Source of the DNA: Clostridia bacterium
Lineage (GTDB): Bacteria; Bacillota_A; Clostridia; Christensenellales; CAG-138
DNA: 7,384 nt
Reading direction: 5' to 3'
NCBI GenBank assembly: GCA_017394605.1
Contig: JAFPXU010000071.1
Location: forward strand, 1-7,384
Shown here piece after piece: positions 1 through 6,860 of this stretch. The position numbers were made by a program, and so were the translations under genes. Below the pieces are notes generated by a model. It did not search any database. It saw only the letters and a list, made by a program, of their open reading frames with translations, and was not told where the DNA came from. Position 1 is the stretch's first letter; every line of letters begins with the position of its first letter.

Positions 1-59
1 CCGGATTCATAGGTCTTGGTAAGATTCCTTACCTCAAGTACGATATTATCTTTATTCAT
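1..59 (-). CDS. Oligopeptide/dipeptide-type ABC transporter ATP-binding protein, second ATPase (DppF/OppF-like), N-terminal fragment
   Basis: Only the first 19 codons are present; the gene continues past the left edge. The translation begins MNKDNIVLEVRNLTKTYES, which has the usual opening of an ABC ATPase: a beta strand (IVLEVRNLTK) followed by the A-loop-type aromatic residue (Y). The ATG is at 59-57, three bases after the TAA of the preceding ATPase gene, and GGGAG (71-67) provides a ribosome-binding site 7 bases upstream. Dpp/Opp importers normally have two different ATPases, the D and F subunits, encoded one after the other, so this should be the F-type partner that pairs with the D-type ATPase at 63-1109. 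No Walker motifs are inside the window, so the assignment rests on the N-terminal sequence and the gene order. Confidence 0.85.
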   Translation of the reverse strand, partial: MNKDNIVLEVRNLTKTYES

Positions 60-62
60 ACC

Positions 63-1109
63 TTATCTCCCGCCTTTTCCGTGCAGAGCGCATTTTACAA
101 AATGTCCGGGCTCGACTTCGATAACCGGCGGGAACCGTTTGTCGCAGATTCCTTTCATGCACTGTTCACACCGGTCATGGAACCCACAGGCTTCGGGAAG
201 GTCCACCGGCACCGGCACAACGCCCTTGATCGCATACAGTTTCTCGTCCCGGCTGGAATCGATACGCGGCAGCGACCGGAGAAGGTTACGCGTGTAGGGA
301 TGCTGCGGATTGTGGAAGATCTGACGAACCGATCCGAGTTCAACGATCTCGCCGAGATACATGACGGCGACCCGCTGGCACATGCTCGCCACGATGCCGA
401 GGTCGTGTGTGATAAACAGGATCGACATGCCCAGTTTTGTCTGGAGCCGCTTCATGAGTTCGAGGATCTGTGCCTGGATCGTCACATCCAGCGCAGTCGT
501 CGGCTCGTCCGCGATCAGAAGGTCCGGCTCGTTGCTCAGCATCATCGCAATCAGCGCACGCTGCAGCATGCCGCCAGAAAACTCGTGCGGGTACTGATTG
601 AAGCGGATCTCGGGATTTGCGATCCCGACAAGTTTCATCATTTCGATGACTTTCTCCCTGGCGCTTTGTTTCGTTGCCTCCGGATGGTGGATCAGGATGA
701 TCTCGCTCATCTGGCTGCCGATCGTGTAGAGCGGGGAGAACGCGGTCATCGGCTCCTGGAAGATCATGGCGATCTCATTGCCGCGGATCGCACGGTACAG
801 CGCACCGTCCCGTTCAAGCCCGAGCAGATCCAGCACGGTCCCGTCCTTCCGTTTGAACAGGATGCTGCCGGTCGACGAACAGTTGGAAGGGTTGATCCCG
901 ATGACCTCTTTGCTCGTGACACTTTTCCCGCAGCCGGATTCGCCGACCAGGCCGAGTGTCTCGCAGCTCTTCAGTTCCAGATCGATACCCCGCACCGCGT
1001 TGAGCACCGCACCATCGGTCCTGATATTGACCCTCAGATCCTCAGCCTTCAGGAGGACACCGTCGGGAAGCGAATAGCTGTTTTGATCTTTCTTCTTCTG
1101 GAATAACAT
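63..1109 (-). CDS. Oligopeptide/dipeptide-type ABC transporter ATP-binding protein (DppD/OppD-like)
   Basis: A 348-residue cytoplasmic ATPase that powers the Dpp/Opp-type importer encoded upstream. All nucleotide-binding motifs are visible: Walker A GESGCGKS (56-63), Q-loop Q118 in IFQEP, signature FSGGM (177-181), Walker B LLIADEP (197-203) and switch histidine H235 (ITHD). The C-terminal oligopeptide/dipeptide transporter domain follows, with NPQHPYTRNLL at about 267-277, then a cysteine-rich tail with C308, C314, C317, C322 and C340. In some DppD proteins four cysteines of this tail bind a [4Fe-4S] cluster. Here the third ligand could be C317 or C322, so the spacing differs slightly from the E. 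coli-like C-x5-C-x6-C pattern. The start is ATG 1109, with AAGGAGG 7 bases upstream; the TAA of the DppC-type gene lies in the same TAAGGAGG stretch. The gap to the permease is 12 bases and to the next ATPase 3 bases, so cotranscription is near certain. Family and subunit type are firm; the transported substrate is not shown by this protein. Confidence 0.96.
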   Translation of the reverse strand: MLFQKKKDQNSYSLPDGVLLKAEDLRVNIRTDGAVLNAVRGIDLELKSCETLGLVGESGCGKSVTSKEVIGINPSNCSSTGSILFKRKDGTVLDLLGLERDGALYRAIRGNEIAMIFQEPMTAFSPLYTIGSQMSEIILIHHPEATKQSAREKVIEMMKLVGIANPEIRFNQYPHEFSGGMLQRALIAMMLSNEPDLLIADEPTTALDVTIQAQILELMKRLQTKLGMSILFITHDLGIVASMCQRVAVMYLGEIVELGSVRQIFHNPQHPYTRNLLRSLPRIDSSRDEKLYAIKGVVPVPVDLPEACGFHDRCEQCMKGICDKRFPPVIEVEPGHFVKCALHGKGGR

Positions 1110-1116
1110 ACGGCCG

Positions 1117-1124
1117 CCTCCTTA
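1117..1124 (-). promoter_or_regulatory. Ribosome-binding site of the DppD-type ATPase, overlapping the upstream stop codon
   Basis: On the minus strand this reads TAAGGAGG. It contains the TAA stop of the DppC-type permease (1124-1122) and a consensus AAGGAGG, 7 bases before ATG 1109. A ribosome terminating on the permease gene sits on the initiation site of the ATPase, which favours coupled translation. It also fixes the ATPase start. Confidence 0.85.
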
Positions 1125-2225
1125 TTTATATGGATCCGCGGCGTCTCTGAGTCCGTCGCCGAGGAAGTTGAACGCAAGGACCGTGATGAAGACAAAGATC
1201 ATCGGAAGAAGTTTCCATCCGAAGAACATGATCGTCTCCAGCTTATTCGTTTCCTGCAGAAGGACACCCCAGCTCGTCGCGGGGGAACGGAGACCGAGCC
1301 CCAAAAAGCTCAGTGTCGTTTCACCGACGATCAGGTGCGGGATCGTGAGCGACATCCGGACGATGATATAACTCAGAAAGCTCGGGATCATGTGCCGCAT
1401 GACGATCGCACTTCCGGGGGCACCGGAGATGCGGGCTGACATGATGTAATCTTCCTTCTTGATCGAGAAGAACTTGCTCCGCACCGTTCTCGCCATATCC
1501 GGCCAGGAGATCAGCGAAAGGATGATCGTCATCAGCATGAAGATCTGTGCCGGTTTCATGGTTGGCGGGATCGCGGCAGAAAGTGCCATCCAGAGAGGTA
1601 CCTGCGGGAACGAACGGACGACCTCAATGAGACGCTGGATCACGTTATCCACCCGGCCGCCGAAATAGCCCGCAATGGAGCCGATCAGGATCCCCAGGAA
1701 GACTGTCAGTATCATCCCGACTACCGGGATGAACAGGGAAATCTGACTGCCGAGCACGACCCGTGAGAACAGGTCGCGCCCCATATAGTCCGTGCCGATC
1801 AGAAATACCGCGCCCCCTTCTTCCGCCTCAAACAGATGCAGGTTGCTCGGAAACAGTCCGAGCCATTTGTATTCCCCGCCGCGCTGTCCCTGCCTGAAGA
1901 AACGGATCCGATAGATCTCGTCGGTCTTTTCACTGAACTCATACATGAACGTTTCCATATTGCGGACCTTCTGAAGACCGTACACGAACGGGCCGATGAA
2001 TTTCCCTTCATGGAAAAAATGCACCGGCGTCGGACTGCAGTTGACATAGCGGCTGTCGAACTGTTCCGTTCCCTGCGGTGCTATGAAGTTTCCGAAGATC
2101 GCAGTCAGGTAGAAAATGATAAGAATGACCGCGCTTGCCATCGCGAGCTTATGCTTCCGGAATTTTGCGTACATCAGGGTCCACTGAGACGCGTAGTAGT
2201 AATTGGAGCTTTTTTTCTGTGCCAT
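1122..2225 (-). CDS. Dpp/Opp-type ABC transporter permease, DppC-like with long extracytoplasmic insert
   Basis: A 367-residue inner-membrane permease subunit. The N-terminal cytoplasmic stretch (1-27) is followed by TM1 at about 28-49. An unusually long polar segment follows (about 50-143), then the GTDYMGRDLFSR motif (144-155) that precedes TM2 in DppC/OppC proteins. Further hydrophobic segments lie at about 161-188, 205-222, 226-243, 283-309 and 335-356. The coupling (EAA-type) loop is at about 256-283 (KKEDYIMSARISGA onward), and the C terminus LGDGLRDAADP is classic for the family. The insert contains the pieces FVYGL and IRFF, which I recall from a DppC subgroup with a domain between TM1 and TM2. 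The start at ATG 2225 is chosen because GGGGGTGA lies 5 bases upstream and the first permease stops at 2231. A more upstream ATG at 2273 would overlap that gene, add 16 non-conserved residues and has no advantage. It pairs with the DppB-type permease. Confidence 0.95.
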   Translation of the reverse strand: MAQKKSSNYYYASQWTLMYAKFRKHKLAMASAVILIIFYLTAIFGNFIAPQGTEQFDSRYVNCSPTPVHFFHEGKFIGPFVYGLQKVRNMETFMYEFSEKTDEIYRIRFFRQGQRGGEYKWLGLFPSNLHLFEAEEGGAVFLIGTDYMGRDLFSRVVLGSQISLFIPVVGMILTVFLGILIGSIAGYFGGRVDNVIQRLIEVVRSFPQVPLWMALSAAIPPTMKPAQIFMLMTIILSLISWPDMARTVRSKFFSIKKEDYIMSARISGAPGSAIVMRHMIPSFLSYIIVRMSLTIPHLIVGETTLSFLGLGLRSPATSWGVLLQETNKLETIMFFGWKLLPMIFVFITVLAFNFLGDGLRDAADPYK

Positions 2226-2230
2226 ACGCG

Positions 2231-2238
2231 TCACCCCC
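2231..2238 (-). promoter_or_regulatory. Ribosome-binding site of the DppC-type permease, containing the upstream stop codon
   Basis: Minus strand GGGGGTGA matches the ideal GGAGGTGA at seven of eight positions. Its TGA is the stop codon of the DppB-type permease. ATG 2225 follows after 5 bases. This decides the start of the DppC-type gene and suggests translational coupling of the two permeases, which are needed in a 1:1 ratio. Confidence 0.8.
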
Positions 2239-3241
2239 GGATGTATTCCTTTCTTGCACGCGGATCGAGCCACGCGAGCAGAATGTCGGACAGGAACGTG
2301 CCGATGACCGTCATGATGGCCATCAGGAACAGCCAGCTGCCGGCGAGGTACATGTCCTGGTCGAGAAGCGCATCATACATCACCCGTCCCATGGAGGGCA
2401 GGTTCAGAACGATCGCGACAATGGTCGTTCCCGTAAAGATATTCACGAGCGACCAGCCGATTGAAGCTGCGATCGGGTTGATCGCGGCGCGGACACAGTA
2501 TTTATAACGGATGACCCGCATTTTGAGCCCCTTGGCCCGGGCAGCCAGAACGTAGTTCTTGCTGAGCTCATCCAGCATCTGGCTCCGCATCGTACGCATC
2601 AGACCGCAGGTATTCATCAGTCCGATGACAAGTACCGGGATGATACAGTGCTTCAGAAGGTCGAGAAACTTTTCGAACGACCACGGCGCTGTCTGGTATT
2701 TCGCGGAAAAGAATCCGAGCATCGTATCCCCCGTCAGCTTGAATGCGATGAACATCAGGATGATACCGAGAAGGAAGTTTGGGACCGCCATTCCGATAAA
2801 CCCGATGCTCGTGAACATGTAGTCCCCCAATGAGTACTGATGCACCGCACTGTAGATGCCGATCGGGATCGAGATCAGGTACGTGAACAGCATCGTGACG
2901 AGTGAAAGCACGATCGTCGGAACGATATACGCCCGGATCACAGACGTTACCGGCATCTTCCACAGGAACGAATAACCGAAATCACCGCGCAAAATGATAT
3001 TGGAGATCCATTTCAAGTACTGTACGATGAATGGCTGATCGAGACCGTAGACGGCTTTCAGCTTGTCGATCGTTTCCTGAGAGACTGACTCACCCGCTGC
3101 CTGCAGCTGACCGACATAGTTGGTCAGAAAGTCTCCCGGAGGGAGCGTGATGATATAAAAAACCGCGAGCGAGATCAGGAACACGGTCAAAACCATGATC
3201 AGAAATTTTTTTATGACGAATCGAAGAAATTCGTATTTCAT
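2231..3241 (-). CDS. Dpp/Opp-type ABC transporter permease, DppB-like
   Basis: A 336-residue inner-membrane permease. The N terminus has the typical DppB/OppB arrangement: TM1 (about 11-33) followed by LPPGDF and an extracytoplasmic segment with YGLDQPFIVQYLKWI (65-79) and the GDFGYSF motif (86-92). Further hydrophobic segments lie at about 108-132, 143-167, 198-215, 257-283 and 298-325. The coupling loop that contacts the ATPase is at about 224-252 (core YVLAARAKGLK, 230-240). The C terminus ends AWLDPRAR, as in the family. The start is ATG 3241, with GAGAGGTG directly upstream. An in-frame ATG at 3319 would add 26 residues that fall in an RNA hairpin and lack a ribosome-binding site, so it is rejected. 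It sits 121 bases after the binding-protein gene and 5 bases before the DppC-type gene, and should form the membrane channel with the latter. Confidence 0.96.
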   Translation of the reverse strand: MKYEFLRFVIKKFLIMVLTVFLISLAVFYIITLPPGDFLTNYVGQLQAAGESVSQETIDKLKAVYGLDQPFIVQYLKWISNIILRGDFGYSFLWKMPVTSVIRAYIVPTIVLSLVTMLFTYLISIPIGIYSAVHQYSLGDYMFTSIGFIGMAVPNFLLGIILMFIAFKLTGDTMLGFFSAKYQTAPWSFEKFLDLLKHCIIPVLVIGLMNTCGLMRTMRSQMLDELSKNYVLAARAKGLKMRVIRYKYCVRAAINPIAASIGWSLVNIFTGTTIVAIVLNLPSMGRVMYDALLDQDMYLAGSWLFLMAIMTVIGTFLSDILLAWLDPRARKEYIRG

Positions 3242-3286
3242 AAACACCTCTCTGTATGCTGATGAGGGGCAGGTATGTATAGTGGC

Positions 3287-3317
3287 GGCAGCCAACGGTA
3301 TATAACCGCCGGCTGCC
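3287..3317 (-). other. Strong intercistronic RNA hairpin between binding-protein and permease genes
   Basis: On the minus strand GGCAGCC-GG-CGGT, loop TATAT, ACCG-TT-GGCTGCC. The two GG/TT steps become G-U wobble pairs in RNA, so the transcript can form a continuous 13-base-pair stem with a 5-base loop. No U-run follows (the next bases read GCCACTATACAT), so it does not look like a full intrinsic terminator. In binding-protein-dependent transporters such hairpins between the binding-protein gene and the permease genes often stabilise the upstream mRNA or cause partial read-through, giving an excess of binding protein over membrane subunits. The role here is inferred from position. Confidence 0.75.
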
Positions 3318-3330
3318 AACGCTTTGTGTT

Positions 3331-3347
3331 ATCTGCATATCGCAGAT
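3331..3347 (-). other. Small hairpin just after the binding-protein gene
   Basis: ATCTGC, loop GATAT, GCAGAT on the minus strand: a perfect 6-base-pair stem 15 bases after the TAA of the binding-protein gene. The T-run (3351-3356) lies before the stem on the transcript rather than after it, so this is not an intrinsic terminator. It may act with the larger hairpin at 3287-3317 as a 3'-end stabiliser, or it may be chance. Confidence 0.35.
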
Positions 3348-3362
3348 CTGAAAAAACGACTC

Positions 3363-5393
3363 TTACTCTTCGATGTACCAGGTATAGGGTTTGGTATTGC
3401 CGTAGAAGCGGAGCTCGTCACAGGAGATGTAGTTCGGGTCGTAGTTCTTGACCTTGTTGCTCAGAGCGGTGAGCTTCATGGTATTGCGGGCGTAGCCGAT
3501 GATCCATGTATTGTCGATCATGCTCTGGATCATCTCGTCGCCGCAGGCCATGGCTTCTTCGAGCGTGCTCGCGGTCGCAAGTTTTTTGGTGTTTTCAACG
3601 ACTTTCTCCATCTCAGAGCCCGGTTCCGGAGTCATCGGGTTGGCATGCTCCAGACCATACAGACCGACCCACGTGCAGATCTTGCGGTTCGCGCCGACAC
3701 GGTCCGGACGGACAGACGGATTGAATACGTTCAGGTTCTCTTCATACAGCGCCATGATCTCGTTGCCCGAGGTGACCTTGGTCTGACGGGTGTTGCGCGC
3801 GGTGTTGCTCACCTCGACCAGCTGGATGCCGATCTCCTTGTAGTACTGCGCGAACAGCGCGATGGCGGCAGCAGAGTTACACTTCTCATGGCCTTCGAGC
3901 TGAATCAGAACAGTCTCACCCGCATGCTCGCCGTCTACGAAGTAACGGTAGCCGTCCGCATTGCGGTCGTTGCTGATCTCAGGGATGCCGTCGAGCAGCG
4001 CGTTCGCGGCTGCCGGATCATATTCGGTCCATTTCTCGGAAGCACCTTCCCTGTACTGGTCGGTGCCTTCCGGAGCCGCACACTGCGCTTCCTCGGCGAG
4101 GCCATTATAGAGGATCTCGTTCACCTCATGACGGTCGACCGCAATGGAGAGTGCATGACGGAAGTCAAGTTTCTCAAAGAGTTTCCGGTACTGCTCATCC
4201 TTGTAGGACTGGTTCAGCTCTACAGAGCTAACGGTCCAGTTCGGCTGGATACTCGAATATACCGTGTAGTTTCCGGTCTTCTCGCCCGCCTTATAGGTTA
4301 CAAGATCAGCAAGCTCAATCGCATTCATGTCGATGTTTCCGGCGAGCATTTCCTGCGCATAAAGGCCTGCATCCATGGTGACCATTTCAACATAGTCGAT
4401 ATACGGAAGCTGACGGCCTGCAGCGTCGGTCTTCCAGAAGTAGGGGTTGCGTTCAAACACAAGGACCGTATCCGTCAGCGGGGAGATGATGTTCCACGCG
4501 CGGAGCGTCGGACGGCCGGCATAGTTCCAGTAGAGATAACCGAGCGCGTTGCCGAGACTTGTATAGTTGTCGAACTGATAGAGATCGCTCTTCGCAGCAG
4601 CGTTCTTGACAGCCTCTTCTTCTGTCACGTCAACCAGGTCCGCGCCGCCGATGAGGGACAGGTCTTCGATTCCGGTCCAGTGCGGTTTGCTGCTGTCAAA
4701 CGCGACGATGTCCTTATACCAGTGCTTCGGGGCGAACATCCATTTATTGTCGATCGCGATCGCCTGCAGGATCAGCGGTTTCGGACTGTACAGCTTCATC
4801 TGGAAGGTGTAGTCGTCGACCTTGGTAAGAACTGCCGGTTTGGTAAGTCCGTCGGCAGGATCGGTCGTCTTATACCAGTTGTAGTAGTTTCCGGTATAGG
4901 AATTCGTGACCGCACCCGTTTCGGGATCCACGTCCGTAACAAGCATGTAGTTGTAATAGAACAGAACATCGTCCGCCGTGAACGGTTCGCCGTCCGACCA
5001 CTTCATGCCCTCGCGGAGATAGATGGTATACGTCATACCGTCTTCGCTGACATCATATCCCTTTGCGACGTTCGGCGTCACACCGCCATCCTCGGTCAGA
5101 CGGAAGAGCGGTTCCTCACAGAACGGGCCGAAGTCCCACTGTCCGCCGTTATTCCTGCGCAGCGTTCCGCCAAATTTGGGTGATTCGGGCGTCTTGTCCG
5201 TTTCAACCATGATGTCGGCAGCAACAGGGAGACGGTCCGCAACGGGCGGAAGCGTTCCTGCTTTGACCTGCTCGGCAAGCATGGGTGATTCCAGCTCAAT
5301 ACCGTCCTCAGCCGCTGCCGGCTTCGGGCCGCCGATGAATGCTCCGCAGACAAACAGGACTGCCAGCATCAATGCGATAATTTTCTTCATCAT
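3363..5393 (-). CDS. Family 5 extracellular solute-binding protein of the Dpp/Opp-type ABC importer
   Basis: A 676-residue exported receptor that captures the substrate for the downstream permeases. A Sec signal peptide is evident: charged MMKK, hydrophobic core (about 5-20), then PKPAAA with likely cleavage after A28. C16 lies in the hydrophobic core but is preceded by LFV, a poor lipobox, so lipidation is doubtful. A segment PMLAEQVKAGTLPPVADRLP (37-56) precedes the binding domain; I recall similar leaders in a subgroup of large family 5 receptors. The family's best-conserved block follows at 116-145 (SEDGMTYTIYLREGMKWSDG, then FTADDVLF). The C-terminal half carries typical elements such as FRHALSIAVDRHEVNEILY. 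It is longer than classical DppA/OppA (about 500-550). The start is ATG 5393 (or 5390): AAGGAGG lies 5-8 bases upstream and the signal peptide begins there. An ATG at 5447 would add 18 non-signal residues. The ligand cannot be read from sequence; the adjacent sulfatase suggests a sulfated compound. Confidence 0.95.
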   Translation of the reverse strand: MMKKIIALMLAVLFVCGAFIGGPKPAAAEDGIELESPMLAEQVKAGTLPPVADRLPVAADIMVETDKTPESPKFGGTLRRNNGGQWDFGPFCEEPLFRLTEDGGVTPNVAKGYDVSEDGMTYTIYLREGMKWSDGEPFTADDVLFYYNYMLVTDVDPETGAVTNSYTGNYYNWYKTTDPADGLTKPAVLTKVDDYTFQMKLYSPKPLILQAIAIDNKWMFAPKHWYKDIVAFDSSKPHWTGIEDLSLIGGADLVDVTEEEAVKNAAAKSDLYQFDNYTSLGNALGYLYWNYAGRPTLRAWNIISPLTDTVLVFERNPYFWKTDAAGRQLPYIDYVEMVTMDAGLYAQEMLAGNIDMNAIELADLVTYKAGEKTGNYTVYSSIQPNWTVSSVELNQSYKDEQYRKLFEKLDFRHALSIAVDRHEVNEILYNGLAEEAQCAAPEGTDQYREGASEKWTEYDPAAANALLDGIPEISNDRNADGYRYFVDGEHAGETVLIQLEGHEKCNSAAAIALFAQYYKEIGIQLVEVSNTARNTRQTKVTSGNEIMALYEENLNVFNPSVRPDRVGANRKICTWVGLYGLEHANPMTPEPGSEMEKVVENTKKLATASTLEEAMACGDEMIQSMIDNTWIIGYARNTMKLTALSNKVKNYDPNYISCDELRFYGNTKPYTWYIEE

Positions 5394-5398
5394 ATTTT

Positions 5399-5405
5399 CC
5401 TCCTT
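5399..5405 (-). promoter_or_regulatory. Ribosome-binding site of the binding-protein gene
   Basis: Perfect AAGGAGG on the minus strand, 5 bases before ATG 5393 and 8 before ATG 5390. It rules out the longer start at 5447, which overlaps the sulfatase stop as ATGA but has no Shine-Dalgarno sequence. This is among the strongest sites in the operon, in line with high binding-protein output. Confidence 0.85.
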
Positions 5406-5443
5406 ATGATATTTGCACGCTCTTTTCGAGCGGTTTGCCCTGA

Positions 5444-6790
5444 TCATGTCAGCGACCGGTACCGATCCGCGAATTTCTCTTCCCAGGTCTTTTCGATCCC
5501 CTGCCGCCAGGCCTCTGCCTTCTTTGTCATCTCTTCTGCCAGCTCCGGCATTTTTTCAGCCAGATTCACCGTTTCGCCGGGATCGTTTTTCAGATCCGCC
5601 AGAAATACCGGAACCTGCGGTTTTTCAGACTCCACGAGCCTGCCGTTGATCACGAGCTTGTAATCACCCATGCGCATCGCGGTCTGGTCCTCCATCTCCC
5701 AGTACAGCTCGTCATGCGGACTCCTGTCACCGTCCGTGAGCACGCCCAGAATGTCTGTCCCGTCCAGTTCATACCGTGACGGATCCCCTCCGGCCATTTT
5801 CAGAAACGTCGGGAAAATGTCGATCGCGGCACAGGGTTCATGGATCACCTGCTCCGGCGGAATATGGCCCGGCCAGCTGATAAGGCTCGGAACACGAATG
5901 CCCCCTTCATACAGACTGAACTTATGTCCCTTGAGCGATCCCGTCGTTCCGCCGTAATACGGATCAGGCGTCCCGTCGAGCCAGTTTCTCGATTCTCTGG
6001 AAGGGCCGTTGTCACTCTGGAAATAGATCACCGTATCGTCCAGGATCCCGAGCCGTTCAAGCTCGTCCGTGATCTCCCCGACCCCGTCGTCTACAGCGGA
6101 GAGCATCGCCGCCATGATGCGCCTGTCAGGCGGAAGATTCGGGAAGCGGTCCAGATACTTTTTGGGCGCATGCATCGGATAGTGCGGCGCGTTGTAAGCG
6201 ACATAGAGGAAGAACGGCTTGTCCTGTTTATGCATCTTCCTGATCGTGTCGACCGCCTTTTCCGAAATCATCTCGGTCATGTACTTTCCGTTATCGTACA
6301 GTTCCTTTCCATTTTCCCAGAGATCGTGCGTCGGGTCCGTATGTCCGTCCGCCATCGACCAATAGAAAATATGCGAGTAATAATCCACGCAGCCTGCCAG
6401 AAAACCGTAGAAATAGTCGAATCCGTTGTCATTGGGCCGGCATCCTTCTTTCAGCCCGAGATGCCATTTCCCGACAGCTGCCGTCTGATACCCGATATCC
6501 TTCAGAGCCTGTGCGATCGTAGGCGTTCCCGCGTCAAGACCGGTCGCCTTTCTGTGCCCCGCGAGAATCGCCCTGACCCCAGCGTTTCCGGGATACCGTC
6601 CGGTCAGAAGAGACGCTCTGGACGGGGAACAGACAGGGCTTCCGGAATAAAAGTCCGTAAACCGCACGCCGCTTTTCGCAACAGCGTCGAGATGCGGTGT
6701 CCGGAAATCCGTTTCTCCCATGCAGGAAAGATCGCCATATCCCTGATCATCGGTCAGAAACACTATAAAATTCGGTCTCTTTTTGTCCAC
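5444..6790 (-). CDS. Cysteine-type sulfatase, type I family (arylsulfatase-like), no signal peptide
   Basis: A 448-residue alkaline-phosphatase-superfamily enzyme that hydrolyses a sulfate ester, releasing sulfate. Every catalytic element is visible: metal ligands D14-D15 (LTDDQGYGD), the CSPSRASLLTGR signature (54-65) with C54 to be oxidised to formylglycine and R58, GKWHLG with K108 and H110 (107-112), H203 in NAPHYPMH, D260-N261 in SDNG, K287, and EGGIRVP (296-302). Length is normal for the family. The metal-site motif starts at residue 12, leaving no room for a signal peptide, so the protein should be cytoplasmic. The start is GTG 6790, preceded by AAAGGTG at 6 bases; GTG 6799 is an alternative adding three residues. 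The frame is open further upstream to 6973, but that runs across the promoter. First gene of the operon, 50 bases before the binding-protein gene. Maturation requires an anaerobic radical-SAM or other formylglycine-generating enzyme, not encoded here. Exact substrate and subfamily are unknown. Confidence 0.95.
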   Translation of the reverse strand: MDKKRPNFIVFLTDDQGYGDLSCMGETDFRTPHLDAVAKSGVRFTDFYSGSPVCSPSRASLLTGRYPGNAGVRAILAGHRKATGLDAGTPTIAQALKDIGYQTAAVGKWHLGLKEGCRPNDNGFDYFYGFLAGCVDYYSHIFYWSMADGHTDPTHDLWENGKELYDNGKYMTEMISEKAVDTIRKMHKQDKPFFLYVAYNAPHYPMHAPKKYLDRFPNLPPDRRIMAAMLSAVDDGVGEITDELERLGILDDTVIYFQSDNGPSRESRNWLDGTPDPYYGGTTGSLKGHKFSLYEGGIRVPSLISWPGHIPPEQVIHEPCAAIDIFPTFLKMAGGDPSRYELDGTDILGVLTDGDRSPHDELYWEMEDQTAMRMGDYKLVINGRLVESEKPQVPVFLADLKNDPGETVNLAEKMPELAEEMTKKAEAWRQGIEKTWEEKFADRYRSLT

Positions 6791-6796
6791 TTTTTT

Positions 6797-6803
6797 CACC
6801 TTT
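6797..6803 (-). promoter_or_regulatory. Ribosome-binding site of the sulfatase gene
   Basis: AAAGGTG on the minus strand, 6 bases before GTG 6790. A second element GGAG (6807-6804) lies 4 bases before the in-frame GTG at 6799. Both starts are non-ATG; the downstream one has the better spacing and fits the family's N terminus. Confidence 0.6.
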
Positions 6804-6860
6804 CTCCGTGTGCCCGGTACAGGTACCCCGCGGGAAGCTCTGTATGTCACTGATCCATTG

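Noticed and set aside
3351..3356. T-run on the minus strand after the binding-protein stop as an intrinsic terminator
   Set aside because: No stem lies before the run; the nearby stem is after it, the wrong order for termination on this strand.
3324..5183. 619-residue plus-strand open frame opposite the binding-protein gene
   Set aside because: The translation has no recognisable domain and no ribosome-binding site, and it lies wholly antisense to a clear family 5 binding protein; it is a codon-bias shadow.
5418..5432. Hairpin CGCTC/GAGCG after the sulfatase gene as a terminator
   Set aside because: Only 5 base pairs and no U-run after it; the operon must be read through into the binding-protein gene.
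5444..5447. ATGA overlap between the sulfatase stop and an upstream start for the binding protein
   Set aside because: No Shine-Dalgarno before 5447, and the added residues would push the signal peptide inward; AAGGAGG before 5393 is far better.
5840..6853. 337-residue plus-strand open frame opposite the sulfatase
   Set aside because: Arginine-rich, domain-free translation antisense to intact sulfatase motifs; a shadow frame. The same applies to the long plus-strand frames at 81-1106 and 1836-2507.
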